Assembly: GCA_964383855.1 (NCBI GenBank)
Contig: CAYLIP010000051.1
Coordinates: 1-17,920 of the forward strand
Reading direction: 5' to 3'
Length of the DNA stretch: 17,920 nucleotides
From: CAZHAC01 sp964383855
GTDB taxonomy: Bacteria; Chloroflexota; Dormibacteria; Dormibacterales; Dormibacteraceae
Shown: positions 5,142 through 12,980 of the stretch, piece by piece
How positions within the stretch are numbered: the first letter of the stretch is position 1
Layout: the number at the start of each line of letters is the position of its first letter
Position numbers and translations under genes: made by a program
The notes under the pieces: model-generated
Databases searched by the model: none
What the model saw: the letters and a program-made list of their open reading frames with translations, nothing else
What the model was told of the DNA's origin: nothing

Positions 5142-6815
5142 ATGGCCGTGGCTCGCGGGGACGAGCCGGCCGACCTGGTGATCACCGGCGGCCGCGTCTT
5201 CTCGGTGTTCACGCGTGAGTGGCTGGACCTCGACGTCGCCATCACGGAAGGCCACGTCGTCGGCCTCGGCGAATACCCGAAGTCGGCCGAGCGCTTCGAG
5301 GCGGAGGGCGCGTACCTCGTCCCCGGGCTGATCGACGCCCACATGCACATCGAGTCTTCGAAGCTGATGTTCGACGAGTTCGCGCGGGCGGTCATCCCGC
5401 AGGGGACAACGACCGTGGTCGCCGATCCGCACGAGATCGCCAACGTCCTCGGGACGGACGGCATCCACTGGATGCTGGACGTCTGTGCGCAGCTGCCTCT
5501 GGACGTCTTCGTGATGGCCTCCTCCTGCGTGCCCGCCTCGCGCTTCGAATCACCGCGGCGGGGCATGACGGTGGGGGATATCGAGAGCCTGCTCCGCCGC
5601 CGGCGCACGATCGGGGTGGCCGAGATGATGAACTTCCCGGCCGTGATCGCCGGCTCCGCCGGGGAGGTCGAGAAGCTGAGCACCGGCCTCACCGACCACG
5701 TGGACGGGCATGCGCCCGGTGTGCGCGGGCCTGCCCTCAACGCCTATCTCGCGGCCGGGATCAGCTCCGACCACGAGGCGACCACCTACGAAGAGGCGCT
5801 CGAGAAGCGCCGGCTCGGCATGTGGGTGATGCTTCGCGAGGCCTCGATCGCGCGCAACCTGGTCGACCTCCTGCCGCTGGTCAGGGAGCACGGCCCCGAG
5901 CGGTGCATGTTCTGCACCGACGACCGGGAGCCCAACTTCATCGTCGAGGAGGGGCACATCAACCAGATGGTGCGGGTGGCGGTCGAGCACGGGGTGCCGG
6001 CCGAGGAGGCGCTGGTGATGGCGACGCTCAACCCGGCCCAGTACCACCGGCTCTGGCGCCATGGCGCGATCGCCCCCGGCTACCAGGCCGACATCCTGGT
6101 GCTCGACGACCTGGTCGGCTTCCGGCCGCGCCAGGTCTTCAAGCGCGGCGCCAGGCCTTCATACCCCTCGGTCGAGGTCCCGGAGTGGGTTCGCCAGACC
6201 GTCCACGTGGGCGCCTTCAGCGCCGCCGACCTGGCGCTGCCGGCCTCGCCCGGCCCGATCCGCGTGATCGGGGTCGTCCCCATGCAGCTGCTGACTCGGG
6301 CGGAGGTGATGGAGCCCGCGCTGCGCGACGGACAGCTGGTGGCGGATCCCGATCGCGACCTGGCCAAGATCGCGGTCGTCGAGCGCCACCATGCCACCGG
6401 CCGCGTGGGCATCGGCTTTGCGACCCATGTCGGGCTCCGCCGGGGGGCATTCGCCTCCACCGTGGCGCACGACGCCCACAACGCGGTCGTGATCGGCGTC
6501 GACGACGCCTCGATGGCCGCCTGCATCGCCCGCCTGGCCGAGATCGGCGGCGGCATCGTGGTCGCCGAGGAGGGGGCCGTCTGCGGCGAGCTGGCCCTGC
6601 CGGTGGCAGGGCTGATGAGCGACCGGCCGCTGGCCGAGGTCGACGGCCGCATCAACCAGCTGGAGGCCAGGCTCCGCCAGATGGGCGTGGCCATGGAGTC
6701 GCCCTTCATGTGCCTCAGCTTCCTGGCTCTTTCCGTGATCCCCGAGTTGAAGATCACCGACCAGGGGCTGGTCGACGTGGGCGGTTCCCGGCTCGTGCCT
6801 CTTACCATCGCGTGA
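5142..6815 (+). CDS. ade: Adenine deaminase
   Basis: Hydrolyses adenine to hypoxanthine and ammonia (EC 3.5.4.2), the entry step of adenine catabolism in the cytoplasm. The 557-aa length fits. Hallmarks are VARGDEPADL near the N-terminus, the metal site DAHMHIESSKL with His67 and His69, ADPHEIANVLG, GISSDHEATT, the FCTDDREPN loop carrying a metal-ligand Asp, and a C-terminal adenine-deaminase domain with FMCLSFLALSVIPELKITD. ATG 5142 is annotated, but the family usually has a few residues before VARG, and an in-frame ATC at 5127 could supply them. It is first in the purine operon, and its stop overlaps the next ATG (TGATG). Its product is the substrate of the xanthine dehydrogenase encoded next. 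Confidence 0.95.
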   Translation: MAVARGDEPADLVITGGRVFSVFTREWLDLDVAITEGHVVGLGEYPKSAERFEAEGAYLVPGLIDAHMHIESSKLMFDEFARAVIPQGTTTVVADPHEIANVLGTDGIHWMLDVCAQLPLDVFVMASSCVPASRFESPRRGMTVGDIESLLRRRRTIGVAEMMNFPAVIAGSAGEVEKLSTGLTDHVDGHAPGVRGPALNAYLAAGISSDHEATTYEEALEKRRLGMWVMLREASIARNLVDLLPLVREHGPERCMFCTDDREPNFIVEEGHINQMVRVAVEHGVPAEEALVMATLNPAQYHRLWRHGAIAPGYQADILVLDDLVGFRPRQVFKRGARPSYPSVEVPEWVRQTVHVGAFSAADLALPASPGPIRVIGVVPMQLLTRAEVMEPALRDGQLVADPDRDLAKIAVVERHHATGRVGIGFATHVGLRRGAFASTVAHDAHNAVVIGVDDASMAACIARLAEIGGGIVVAEEGAVCGELALPVAGLMSDRPLAEVDGRINQLEARLRQMGVAMESPFMCLSFLALSVIPELKITDQGLVDVGGSRLVPLTIA

Positions 6816-7660
6816 TGCTGATCGGCTCTCCCCGGTCCCTCGATGCTGCCCTGGAGGAGCTGGCGGCCGACCCCGGCGCACGCCCCCTGGCCGGAGGGAC
6901 GGATCTCATGGTCGCGATCAACTTCGGCCGCGAGCGGCCCCAGCACCTGGTCTCGCTCCGCCACGTGGACGAGCTGCGGGCCACGAACGACGGCGAGCGC
7001 GTCCGGGTCGGCGCCGGCGTCCCCTACACGCAGGTGATGCGGGCGGTGCCGGACGCGGCGATGCGCCAGGCGGTGCGGACGGTCGGATCGCCCCAGATCC
7101 GCAACGCGGGCACGATCGGCGGCAACCTGGGAACCTGCTCGCCGGCCGGTGACACGCTGCCGGTTTTGGCCGCGCTGGACGCCGACATCGTCGTCCGCTC
7201 CGTGGATGGCGACCGGCGCACCAAGCTGGCCGGATTCATGCGCGCGCCCAAGAAGCCGGACCTGCGGCCGGGCGAACTTGTGGTGGCCGTGGAGTGGGAT
7301 GCCGCCGGGGCCGCCCAGGCCTTCCTCAAGGCGGGCACCCGCAACGCGATGGTGATCGCCGTCGCCAACCTGGCCATGGTCGTCGACCGGGCGCGGCGGC
7401 GGATCGGCGTCGGGCTCGGCTCGGTGGGACCGACGATCGTGCTTGCCCGTGAGGCCGAGCGGTTTGCGAGCGGCCTCTTCGAGGAGGCGGGCTGGGACCG
7501 GGCCTTGAAGCCCTCGGAGGCCGAAGCTCAGCATTTCGGCGAGCTGGCGGCGGCGGCGGCGGCTCCCATCGACGACGTTCGCGGCTCGGCCGCCTACCGC
7601 CGGCACATCGTGGCCCTGATGGCCCGACGGGCCCTGGCGCGGACCGGGGCGGCCATTTGA
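6815..7660 (+). CDS. Xanthine dehydrogenase, FAD-binding subunit
   Basis: A 281-aa medium subunit of the molybdenum hydroxylase family. It carries FAD and passes electrons from the 2Fe-2S subunit to NAD+ or another acceptor. The FAD-binding motifs are clear: PLAGGTDLM (residues 24-32) and TIGGNLGTCSPAGD (100-113), followed by the C-terminal CO-dehydrogenase-flavoprotein-type domain ending in YRRHIVALMARRAL. The ATG at 6815 overlaps the adenine deaminase stop by 1 nt (TGATG). Its frame is open far upstream through the previous gene, but only the part from 6815 has family sequence. The end overlaps the TTG start of the 2Fe-2S gene. The substrate (hypoxanthine/xanthine) is inferred from the operon. 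Confidence 0.92.
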   Translation: MLIGSPRSLDAALEELAADPGARPLAGGTDLMVAINFGRERPQHLVSLRHVDELRATNDGERVRVGAGVPYTQVMRAVPDAAMRQAVRTVGSPQIRNAGTIGGNLGTCSPAGDTLPVLAALDADIVVRSVDGDRRTKLAGFMRAPKKPDLRPGELVVAVEWDAAGAAQAFLKAGTRNAMVIAVANLAMVVDRARRRIGVGLGSVGPTIVLAREAERFASGLFEEAGWDRALKPSEAEAQHFGELAAAAAAPIDDVRGSAAYRRHIVALMARRALARTGAAI

Positions 7661-8121
7661 GGATCGGCCTCACCGTCAACGGCGAGCCGCGCCAGGCCGA
7701 GGCCTGGGAGGGCGAGTCGCTCCTCTACTTCCTGCGCGAGCACCTCGGATTCTGGGGCAGCAAGAACGCCTGCGAGCAGGGTGAGTGCGGGTCCTGCAGC
7801 GTCCTCCTCGACGGCGCGCTGGTCTGCTCGTGCCTGGTGCTGGCGGCGGCTGCCGACGGGGCCGACGTGCGCACGGTCGAGGGCATCGGCGGCGATCGGG
7901 TCGGCCAGGCCGTGCAGCGCGCGATGGTCGAGGCCGGCGGCGTTCAGTGCGGCTTCTGCACCCCCGGATTCGTGGTCGCGATCACAGATCTCCTGCGCCT
8001 GGACCCCGATCCGTCCGAGTCCGCTCTCCGGGAGGCGTTGTCGGGAAACCTCTGCCGCTGCACGGGCTACGTCCGGATCTTCGAGGCGGTCCGCCGCGCG
8101 TCGGAGGCGCTGCGCCGGTGA
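7657..8121 (+). CDS. Xanthine dehydrogenase, 2Fe-2S subunit
   Basis: A 154-aa small subunit with two [2Fe-2S] clusters. The plant-ferredoxin-type cluster is held by Cys39, Cys44, Cys47 and Cys57 (ACEQGECGSCSVLL then ALVC). The second, all-helical domain cluster is held by Cys98 and Cys101 (QCGFCTPG) and Cys133 and Cys135 (NLCRCTGY). All eight ligands are present, and the length is typical. The start is TTG at 7657, overlapping the preceding TGA (TTGA), with no ATG available before the conserved N-terminal strand. Its own stop overlaps the next gene by GTGA. It shuttles electrons from the molybdenum site to the FAD subunit. Confidence 0.95.
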   Translation: MRIGLTVNGEPRQAEAWEGESLLYFLREHLGFWGSKNACEQGECGSCSVLLDGALVCSCLVLAAAADGADVRTVEGIGGDRVGQAVQRAMVEAGGVQCGFCTPGFVVAITDLLRLDPDPSESALREALSGNLCRCTGYVRIFEAVRRASEALRR

Positions 8122-9485
8122 GCAGCCTGCTCGTGCGCGCCGGCGTGGTCGTGCCCGGAGCGGGCGAGAAGGCGGCGCCGGGGTGGCTGCTGGCCGCCGG
8201 CGGTGAGATCACGGCCATGGGCAGCGGCGAGGCCCCGCCCGCCGACGAGGTCCTTGATCTTCCCGGCTGCGCCGCCCTGCCCGGGCTGGTCAACACGCAC
8301 GACCACCTCTACCAGTGGGCGACCCGGGGCTACGCAGCCGGCCAGGGCCTCTTCGGCTGGCTGACCACGCTCTACCCGGTGTGGGCCGAAATCGACGCCG
8401 AGACCGTGCGGGCGGCCGCGCGCGCCGCGCTTGGCAGGCTGCTCCTTTCCGGCTGCACGCTGACCAGCGACCACCACTATGTCTTTCCGCACGGCCGGCC
8501 CGGCATCTTCGACGCCCTGGTCGAGTCGGCGCGCGAGCTGGGCATCCGCTTCCAGGCCTGCCGGGGCTCGATGTCGCTCGGCCGCTCCGAGGGCGGCCTG
8601 CCGCCCGACGAGGTCGTCGAGGAGCACGACGCCATCCTCGCCGACACCGAGGCCGCGATCGCCCGCCACCACGACGCGTCACCCGGCTCGATGTGCCGCG
8701 TCTCGGTCGCCCCCTGCTCGCCCTTCAGCGTGACTCCGGAGCTGATGCGGGACTCGGCGGCGCTGGCGCGAAAGCACGGGCTGCACCTGCACACGCACCT
8801 GGCCGAGACGCTCGACGAGGAGGCTTTCTGCCTCCAACGCTTCGGCCGCCGCCCGCTCGATCTCCTGGAGGACCTCGGCTGGACCGGCGCCGACGTCTGG
8901 TTCGCCCATGGCGTCCACTTCTCGGAGGCGGAGGTCGGACGCCTGGGTGCGACCGCGACCGGGATCGCCCACTGTCCCAGCTCGAACATGCGGCTGGGCT
9001 CCGGCGCCTGCCCTGTCCCCGAGCTGCTGGCCGCCGGCGCGCGGCTCGGGCTGGGCGTGGACGGCTCGGCGTCCAACGAGGACTATCACCTGGCCGGCGA
9101 GATCCGGCAGGCGGTTCTGGTGGCCCGGCTCCGGGCGGCGATGCTGGGCCGCCCCGAGGCCGCCGGCGCGCTCAGCCCGGCCGCGGCCTGGCGGATGGCG
9201 ACCCGCGGGGGCGCCGAGGTGCTGGGCCGCGACGACGTGGGCGTGCTGGAGCCGGGCCGGCGTGCCGACATCGCGCTCTTCAGGGTCGACGACCTTCTCC
9301 ACTGCGCCATGGACGAACCGCTGGAGGCGCTGGCGCTGGCGCCGCCGGCGCGCGCCGAAGCGGTGGTCGTCGAAGGCCGCGTGGTGGTGCGCGAGGGGCA
9401 GCTCGTCAACGCCGGCGAGGAGGACCTGGCGCGCGATCTGCGCTCGGCCAGCGACCGCCTGAGGAGGATCCACAACCATGCTTGA
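8118..9485 (+). CDS. 8-oxoguanine / guanine deaminase-type amidohydrolase
   Basis: A 455-aa metal-dependent aminohydrolase of the AtzB/TrzN/8-oxoguanine deaminase branch. Seen motifs are the first metal site NTHDHLYQWATRG (His61, His63), LHTHLAE with metal His227 and catalytic Glu230, DVWFAHGVHFS with a further His, IAHCPSSNMRLGSG, and the metal Asp in LGVDGSASNED. The last two blocks are typical of 8-oxoguanine deaminases, which form urate from 8-oxoguanine. A guanine-to-xanthine activity would equally fit the pathway. It is placed between the 2Fe-2S and molybdenum subunit genes. GTG 8118 overlaps the previous stop (GTGA); the end overlaps the next ATG by 8 nt. Substrate choice among guanine, 8-oxoguanine and related pterins is uncertain. 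Confidence 0.85.
   Translation: MSSLLVRAGVVVPGAGEKAAPGWLLAAGGEITAMGSGEAPPADEVLDLPGCAALPGLVNTHDHLYQWATRGYAAGQGLFGWLTTLYPVWAEIDAETVRAAARAALGRLLLSGCTLTSDHHYVFPHGRPGIFDALVESARELGIRFQACRGSMSLGRSEGGLPPDEVVEEHDAILADTEAAIARHHDASPGSMCRVSVAPCSPFSVTPELMRDSAALARKHGLHLHTHLAETLDEEAFCLQRFGRRPLDLLEDLGWTGADVWFAHGVHFSEAEVGRLGATATGIAHCPSSNMRLGSGACPVPELLAAGARLGLGVDGSASNEDYHLAGEIRQAVLVARLRAAMLGRPEAAGALSPAAAWRMATRGGAEVLGRDDVGVLEPGRRADIALFRVDDLLHCAMDEPLEALALAPPARAEAVVVEGRVVVREGQLVNAGEEDLARDLRSASDRLRRIHNHA
9461..9467 (+). promoter_or_regulatory. Shine-Dalgarno GAGGAGG for the molybdenum subunit
   Basis: A strong site 10 nt before the ATG at 9478, inside the end of the amidohydrolase gene. It is the only junction in the purine operon with an obvious ribosome site of its own. 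Confidence 0.6.
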
Positions 9486-11757
9486 GCCGCCGCGAACGCG
9501 GGGCGGGGTGGGGGAGTCGATCCCCCGGCCGGACGGTCGCGAGAAGGTCAGCGGCGCCTTCGAGTTCGCCAGCGACCTCGCCGTCCCGGGCATGCTCTAC
9601 GGCCGCACCGTCCGCTCGCCCCACCCGCATGCCGTTGTGCGCCGCATCGACGCCTCGCGGGCGGAGGCGATGCCGGGGGTGCACGCGGTCCTGACCGCGG
9701 ACCACATCCCCGGGCTCCGCTTCTACGGGCTGGACAAGGTGCGCGACCAGCCGGTCCTGGTGGGCGTCGGCGAGGAGGTGCGCTACGCCGGCGAGGCGGT
9801 GGCGCTGGTGGCCGCCGACCACCCCGAGCAGGCCCGGGCGGCGGCCCGCGCGGTCGCGGTCGACTACGAGGTGCTGGACGCGCTGACCGATCCAGTGGAG
9901 GCGCTGGCGCGCGGGGAGACGCTGCGCAACCTGGTCATCCGCTCGGGTGATCCCGACTCCGCCACCGCGGACGTGGTGGTGCGCGGCTACTACGAGGTCG
10001 GCCAGCAGGACCAGGCGCCGCTTGGCCCGGAGGCGGGGCTCGCGGTGCCTGACGGAGAGGGCGGCGTCGACCTCTGGATCGCCACCCAGGCACTTCACGT
10101 CGACCTTCACCAGGTCGCCGATGCCCTCGGGCTCCCGCGCGCCAAGTGCCGCCTACACCTGGCCGGGGTGGGCGGCGCCTTCGGCGCCCGCGAGGACCTC
10201 TCGATGCAGATCCACGCCTGCATGCTGGCTCTGCGCCTGGGCCGGCCGGTGAAGATGTGGTACGGGCGGGAGGAGTCGTTCGTCGGCCATGTGCACCGCC
10301 ACCCGGCCTGGATGTGGTACGAGCACGGGGCCGGCCGGGATGGGCGGCTGGCGTATGTGCGGGCGACGATCGTCCTCGACGGCGGGGCCTACGCGTCGTC
10401 CTCGCACGCGGTGGTCGCCAACGCCGCCATCTTCGGCTGCGGGCCCTACCGGATACCCAACGTGCGCATCTGGTGCGGGGCGGCCCGGACCAACCTGGTG
10501 CCCAACGGCGCCATGCGCGGCTTCGGCGCCGTCCAGTCGTGCTTCGCGCATGAGTCGCAGATGGACCGCCTGGCCGACCGGCTGGGAATCGACCCCATGG
10601 AGCTGCGGCTGCGCAACGCGCTGCAGCCCGGCGACCGGCTGATCACAGGGCAGCAGCTCACTGGCACGGCCCCGGTGGCAGAGCTGATCGAACGCTGCCG
10701 CGAGATGCCCCTCCCCAGCGGCCAGGGCACGGGTCTCGACCTGCCCGGCGGAGCCGGGAACGTGGCCGCGCCCGAGGACGTCCGGCGCGGGATCGGTTTT
10801 GCGGTCGGCTTCAAGAACATCGCCTACTCCGAGGGCTCGGACGACTACTCGACGGCGCGGATCCGCCTGGTTCGCGAAGGGCAGGAGGCGGTCGCCCACG
10901 TGAAGACCGCCGCCGCCGAAGTCGGGCAGGGCCTGGTCACGATCTCGCAGCAGATCGCCCGTACCGAGCTCGGCGTCGCGGACGTGCGCCTGGAACCCGC
11001 CGACACGCTGGCCGGAGACGCCGGTTCGTCGTCGGCCTCCAGGCAGACCTGGATGACGGGCGGCGCCGTCCAGGCGGCGGCGCGGGAGGTCGCCTCCCGC
11101 GTCCTGGCCATGGCCGGCCCGGCGGCTCATTCCCTTGCGGGCGGGTACGTGCTCGACGTGGAGGGTGCGCCCCTGGTGCCCATCGCAGTCCTGCTCGACG
11201 AACCTGTGGAGGCGGAGCGCGAGTTCCACCACCGGCGAACGGGCAAGCTCGATGCCAACGGCCAGGGCGACGCCCACGTCTCCTTCATGTTCGTCGCCCA
11301 GCGGGCTGTGGTCGACGTCGACGTCGCCGCCGGGCTCTCCCGCGTGGTGCAGGTGGCCACGGTGCAGGAGGTGGGGCGGGCGATCAACCCGCTGCAGGTG
11401 CACGGCCAGATCGAGGGAGCGGTCGCCCAGGGCGTCGGGCTGGCGACCATGGAGGAGATCCAGGTCCGCCAGGGCCTGATCAGCAACGCTTCCTTCACCG
11501 ACTACCTGCTGCCGACCACCCTCGACATGCCGGAGGTGGCGTCGATCCTGGTCGAGGAAGAGGAGCCGGATGCTCCCTACGGAGCCAAGGGCGTGGGGGA
11601 GCCGCCCCTGATCACCTCGCCGGCGGCGATCTGCGCGGCCATGCGAAACGCGTCCGGCCGTGAGCTGGGACGGATCCCGGTGCGCCCCGACGAGCTGGCG
11701 GGCATCACGGCCACGGCGCCGGCGCACCAGGTCGAGCCGGGCCAGCCCCCGGCCTGA
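9478..11757 (+). CDS. Xanthine dehydrogenase, molybdopterin-binding subunit
   Basis: A 759-aa large catalytic subunit that hydroxylates hypoxanthine/xanthine at the molybdenum cofactor. It has the N-terminal a/b hammerhead domain (GKV-like start, then YGRTVRSPHPHA) and the DQAPLGPEAG substrate region near residue 178. Cofactor-binding loops are VGGAFGARED (231-240), GAMRGFGAVQ (344-353) and AEVGQGLVTISQQ. The catalytic Glu708 lies in YGAKGVGEPP. The length is usual for this family (730-780). It overlaps the preceding amidohydrolase by 8 nt and has a good Shine-Dalgarno. It ends 17 nt before a convergent MFS gene. The purine substrate is inferred from adenine deaminase and the deaminase partner; the family also includes aldehyde and CO dehydrogenases. 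Confidence 0.93.
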   Translation: MLEPPRTRGGVGESIPRPDGREKVSGAFEFASDLAVPGMLYGRTVRSPHPHAVVRRIDASRAEAMPGVHAVLTADHIPGLRFYGLDKVRDQPVLVGVGEEVRYAGEAVALVAADHPEQARAAARAVAVDYEVLDALTDPVEALARGETLRNLVIRSGDPDSATADVVVRGYYEVGQQDQAPLGPEAGLAVPDGEGGVDLWIATQALHVDLHQVADALGLPRAKCRLHLAGVGGAFGAREDLSMQIHACMLALRLGRPVKMWYGREESFVGHVHRHPAWMWYEHGAGRDGRLAYVRATIVLDGGAYASSSHAVVANAAIFGCGPYRIPNVRIWCGAARTNLVPNGAMRGFGAVQSCFAHESQMDRLADRLGIDPMELRLRNALQPGDRLITGQQLTGTAPVAELIERCREMPLPSGQGTGLDLPGGAGNVAAPEDVRRGIGFAVGFKNIAYSEGSDDYSTARIRLVREGQEAVAHVKTAAAEVGQGLVTISQQIARTELGVADVRLEPADTLAGDAGSSSASRQTWMTGGAVQAAAREVASRVLAMAGPAAHSLAGGYVLDVEGAPLVPIAVLLDEPVEAEREFHHRRTGKLDANGQGDAHVSFMFVAQRAVVDVDVAAGLSRVVQVATVQEVGRAINPLQVHGQIEGAVAQGVGLATMEEIQVRQGLISNASFTDYLLPTTLDMPEVASILVEEEEPDAPYGAKGVGEPPLITSPAAICAAMRNASGRELGRIPVRPDELAGITATAPAHQVEPGQPPA

Positions 11758-11764
11758 CGGCCGG
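11749..11764. terminator. Hairpin at the convergent end of the purine and ligase/MFS operons
   Basis: CCGGCC and GGCCGG (11749-11754 and 11759-11764) form a perfect 6-bp stem with a TGAC loop that spans the stop codon of the molybdenum subunit. It could serve both directions. There is no T tract. Confidence 0.3.
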
Positions 11765-11774
11765 AGTCCGCGCT

Positions 11775-12980
11775 TCAGCTGCCGGTCGAAGCCTCGCCGG
11801 CATCGGCCATCCCCGCTCGACGCTGCTGCAGGTCGGGCAGCCGGAGCCGCAGGCCGAGCACGACGATGACCACCGCCGCCAGCGCGACCGGCGCGAAGGC
11901 GACCGCCGGCGTGCGCGTCACGTCCCAGGCGGCGCCCGCCAGCAGCGGCACGCCGAAGGAGCAGGTGTAGGTGATCGTGAACATGGCGGCGGAGATGCGG
12001 TGGACGTCCTGGGGCTCGGCCAGAAGGGGCGGCAGGGCCAGCGTCAGCACGAGGATGCCGCCGGCCGTGAAGCCGAAGAGCGCTGCCCAGAAGAGCGCCC
12101 AGGCGCCCGGCATGGCTAAGAAGCCCGCCAGCGAAGCCGCGGTGGCGACGCCCATCACGACGAAGGGCCAGCGGCGCGCGATCAGCCGGCCGGAGACGGC
12201 TCCGATCAGGATCGAGGCCGGTATCTGGCCGCCGTTCAGAGTCGTCAGCGCCGGCGTGATCAGCGAGGGCCGGCCGGTCGCGCGAAGGTAGTCCGGGATG
12301 AAGGCGTTGGAGGCCCAGTAGACGGCGGACGCCGATCCGAAGATCAGGCCCAGGTACCAGACTTCGGGGTCTCGCCAGTCTGGCCACCAGCGAGCCGGGG
12401 GCGCGTCGTGATCGCGCGCGGCGTGCGGGGTGGCGACGGCGAGCATGCCCGCGGTCAGGAGGACGGGGAGCGACCAGGCCGCGAGCGCCAGCTCCCAGCT
12501 GCCGCGCAGGGCGGAGGCCAGCGGCGCGGTGAGGGCGGCGGGGATGATCTCTCCCATCAGGAGGCCGTTCGAGTAGACGGCGGTGGCCAGGCCGACGCGC
12601 AGCGGGAACCAGTCGCGGACGATGCTCGGGAAGGCGGGCTGGATGATGGCGATCCCCAGCGCCATCAGCAGGGTCGCGGTCAGGATCATGGCGACGCTGG
12701 GCCCGATCCCGCGGAGGGCGGCGGCGACGGCCAGAAAGGCCAGGCCGCCGATCAGTGTGCGGCGGGCTCCGATGCGCGCGATCAGCAGCGAGCCCGGCAC
12801 CGCGGCGACCGCGAGCAGGGCCGGTGTCATCCCCGTCAGCAGCGAGATGCCCTTTTCGTCGAAGGGCAGGTCTCCGTGGATGAGGGGGATCAGCGGGGGG
12901 ACGCAGAGGACTGTCAGCCGCAGGCTGATCCCTGCCAGCCAGAGCAGGACCAGGAGGAGGAGGGCGCGCCGGTCCGTGAT
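11775..12980 (-). CDS. MFS transporter (CynX/NimT-like)
   Basis: A 401-aa inner-membrane transporter with about 12 hydrophobic helices. The loop between helices 2 and 3 reads RIGARRTLIGG, the MFS motif-A region. The N-terminus from 12980 reads as a family-typical first helix (ALLLLVLLWLAGISLRLTVL) followed by PPLIPLIHGDLPF. No ATG, GTG or TTG occurs in that region: the first ATG is codon 51 (12830), which would remove helix 1. An ATC at 12980-12978 directly after the ligase stop is in the expected start position, so I use it as a table-11 alternative start. The relatives export or import small acids such as cyanate or nitroimidazoles. It is the last gene of a three-gene minus-strand operon. 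Substrate unknown. Confidence 0.85.
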   Translation of the reverse strand: MTDRRALLLLVLLWLAGISLRLTVLCVPPLIPLIHGDLPFDEKGISLLTGMTPALLAVAAVPGSLLIARIGARRTLIGGLAFLAVAAALRGIGPSVAMILTATLLMALGIAIIQPAFPSIVRDWFPLRVGLATAVYSNGLLMGEIIPAALTAPLASALRGSWELALAAWSLPVLLTAGMLAVATPHAARDHDAPPARWWPDWRDPEVWYLGLIFGSASAVYWASNAFIPDYLRATGRPSLITPALTTLNGGQIPASILIGAVSGRLIARRWPFVVMGVATAASLAGFLAMPGAWALFWAALFGFTAGGILVLTLALPPLLAEPQDVHRISAAMFTITYTCSFGVPLLAGAAWDVTRTPAVAFAPVALAAVVIVVLGLRLRLPDLQQRRAGMADAGEASTGS

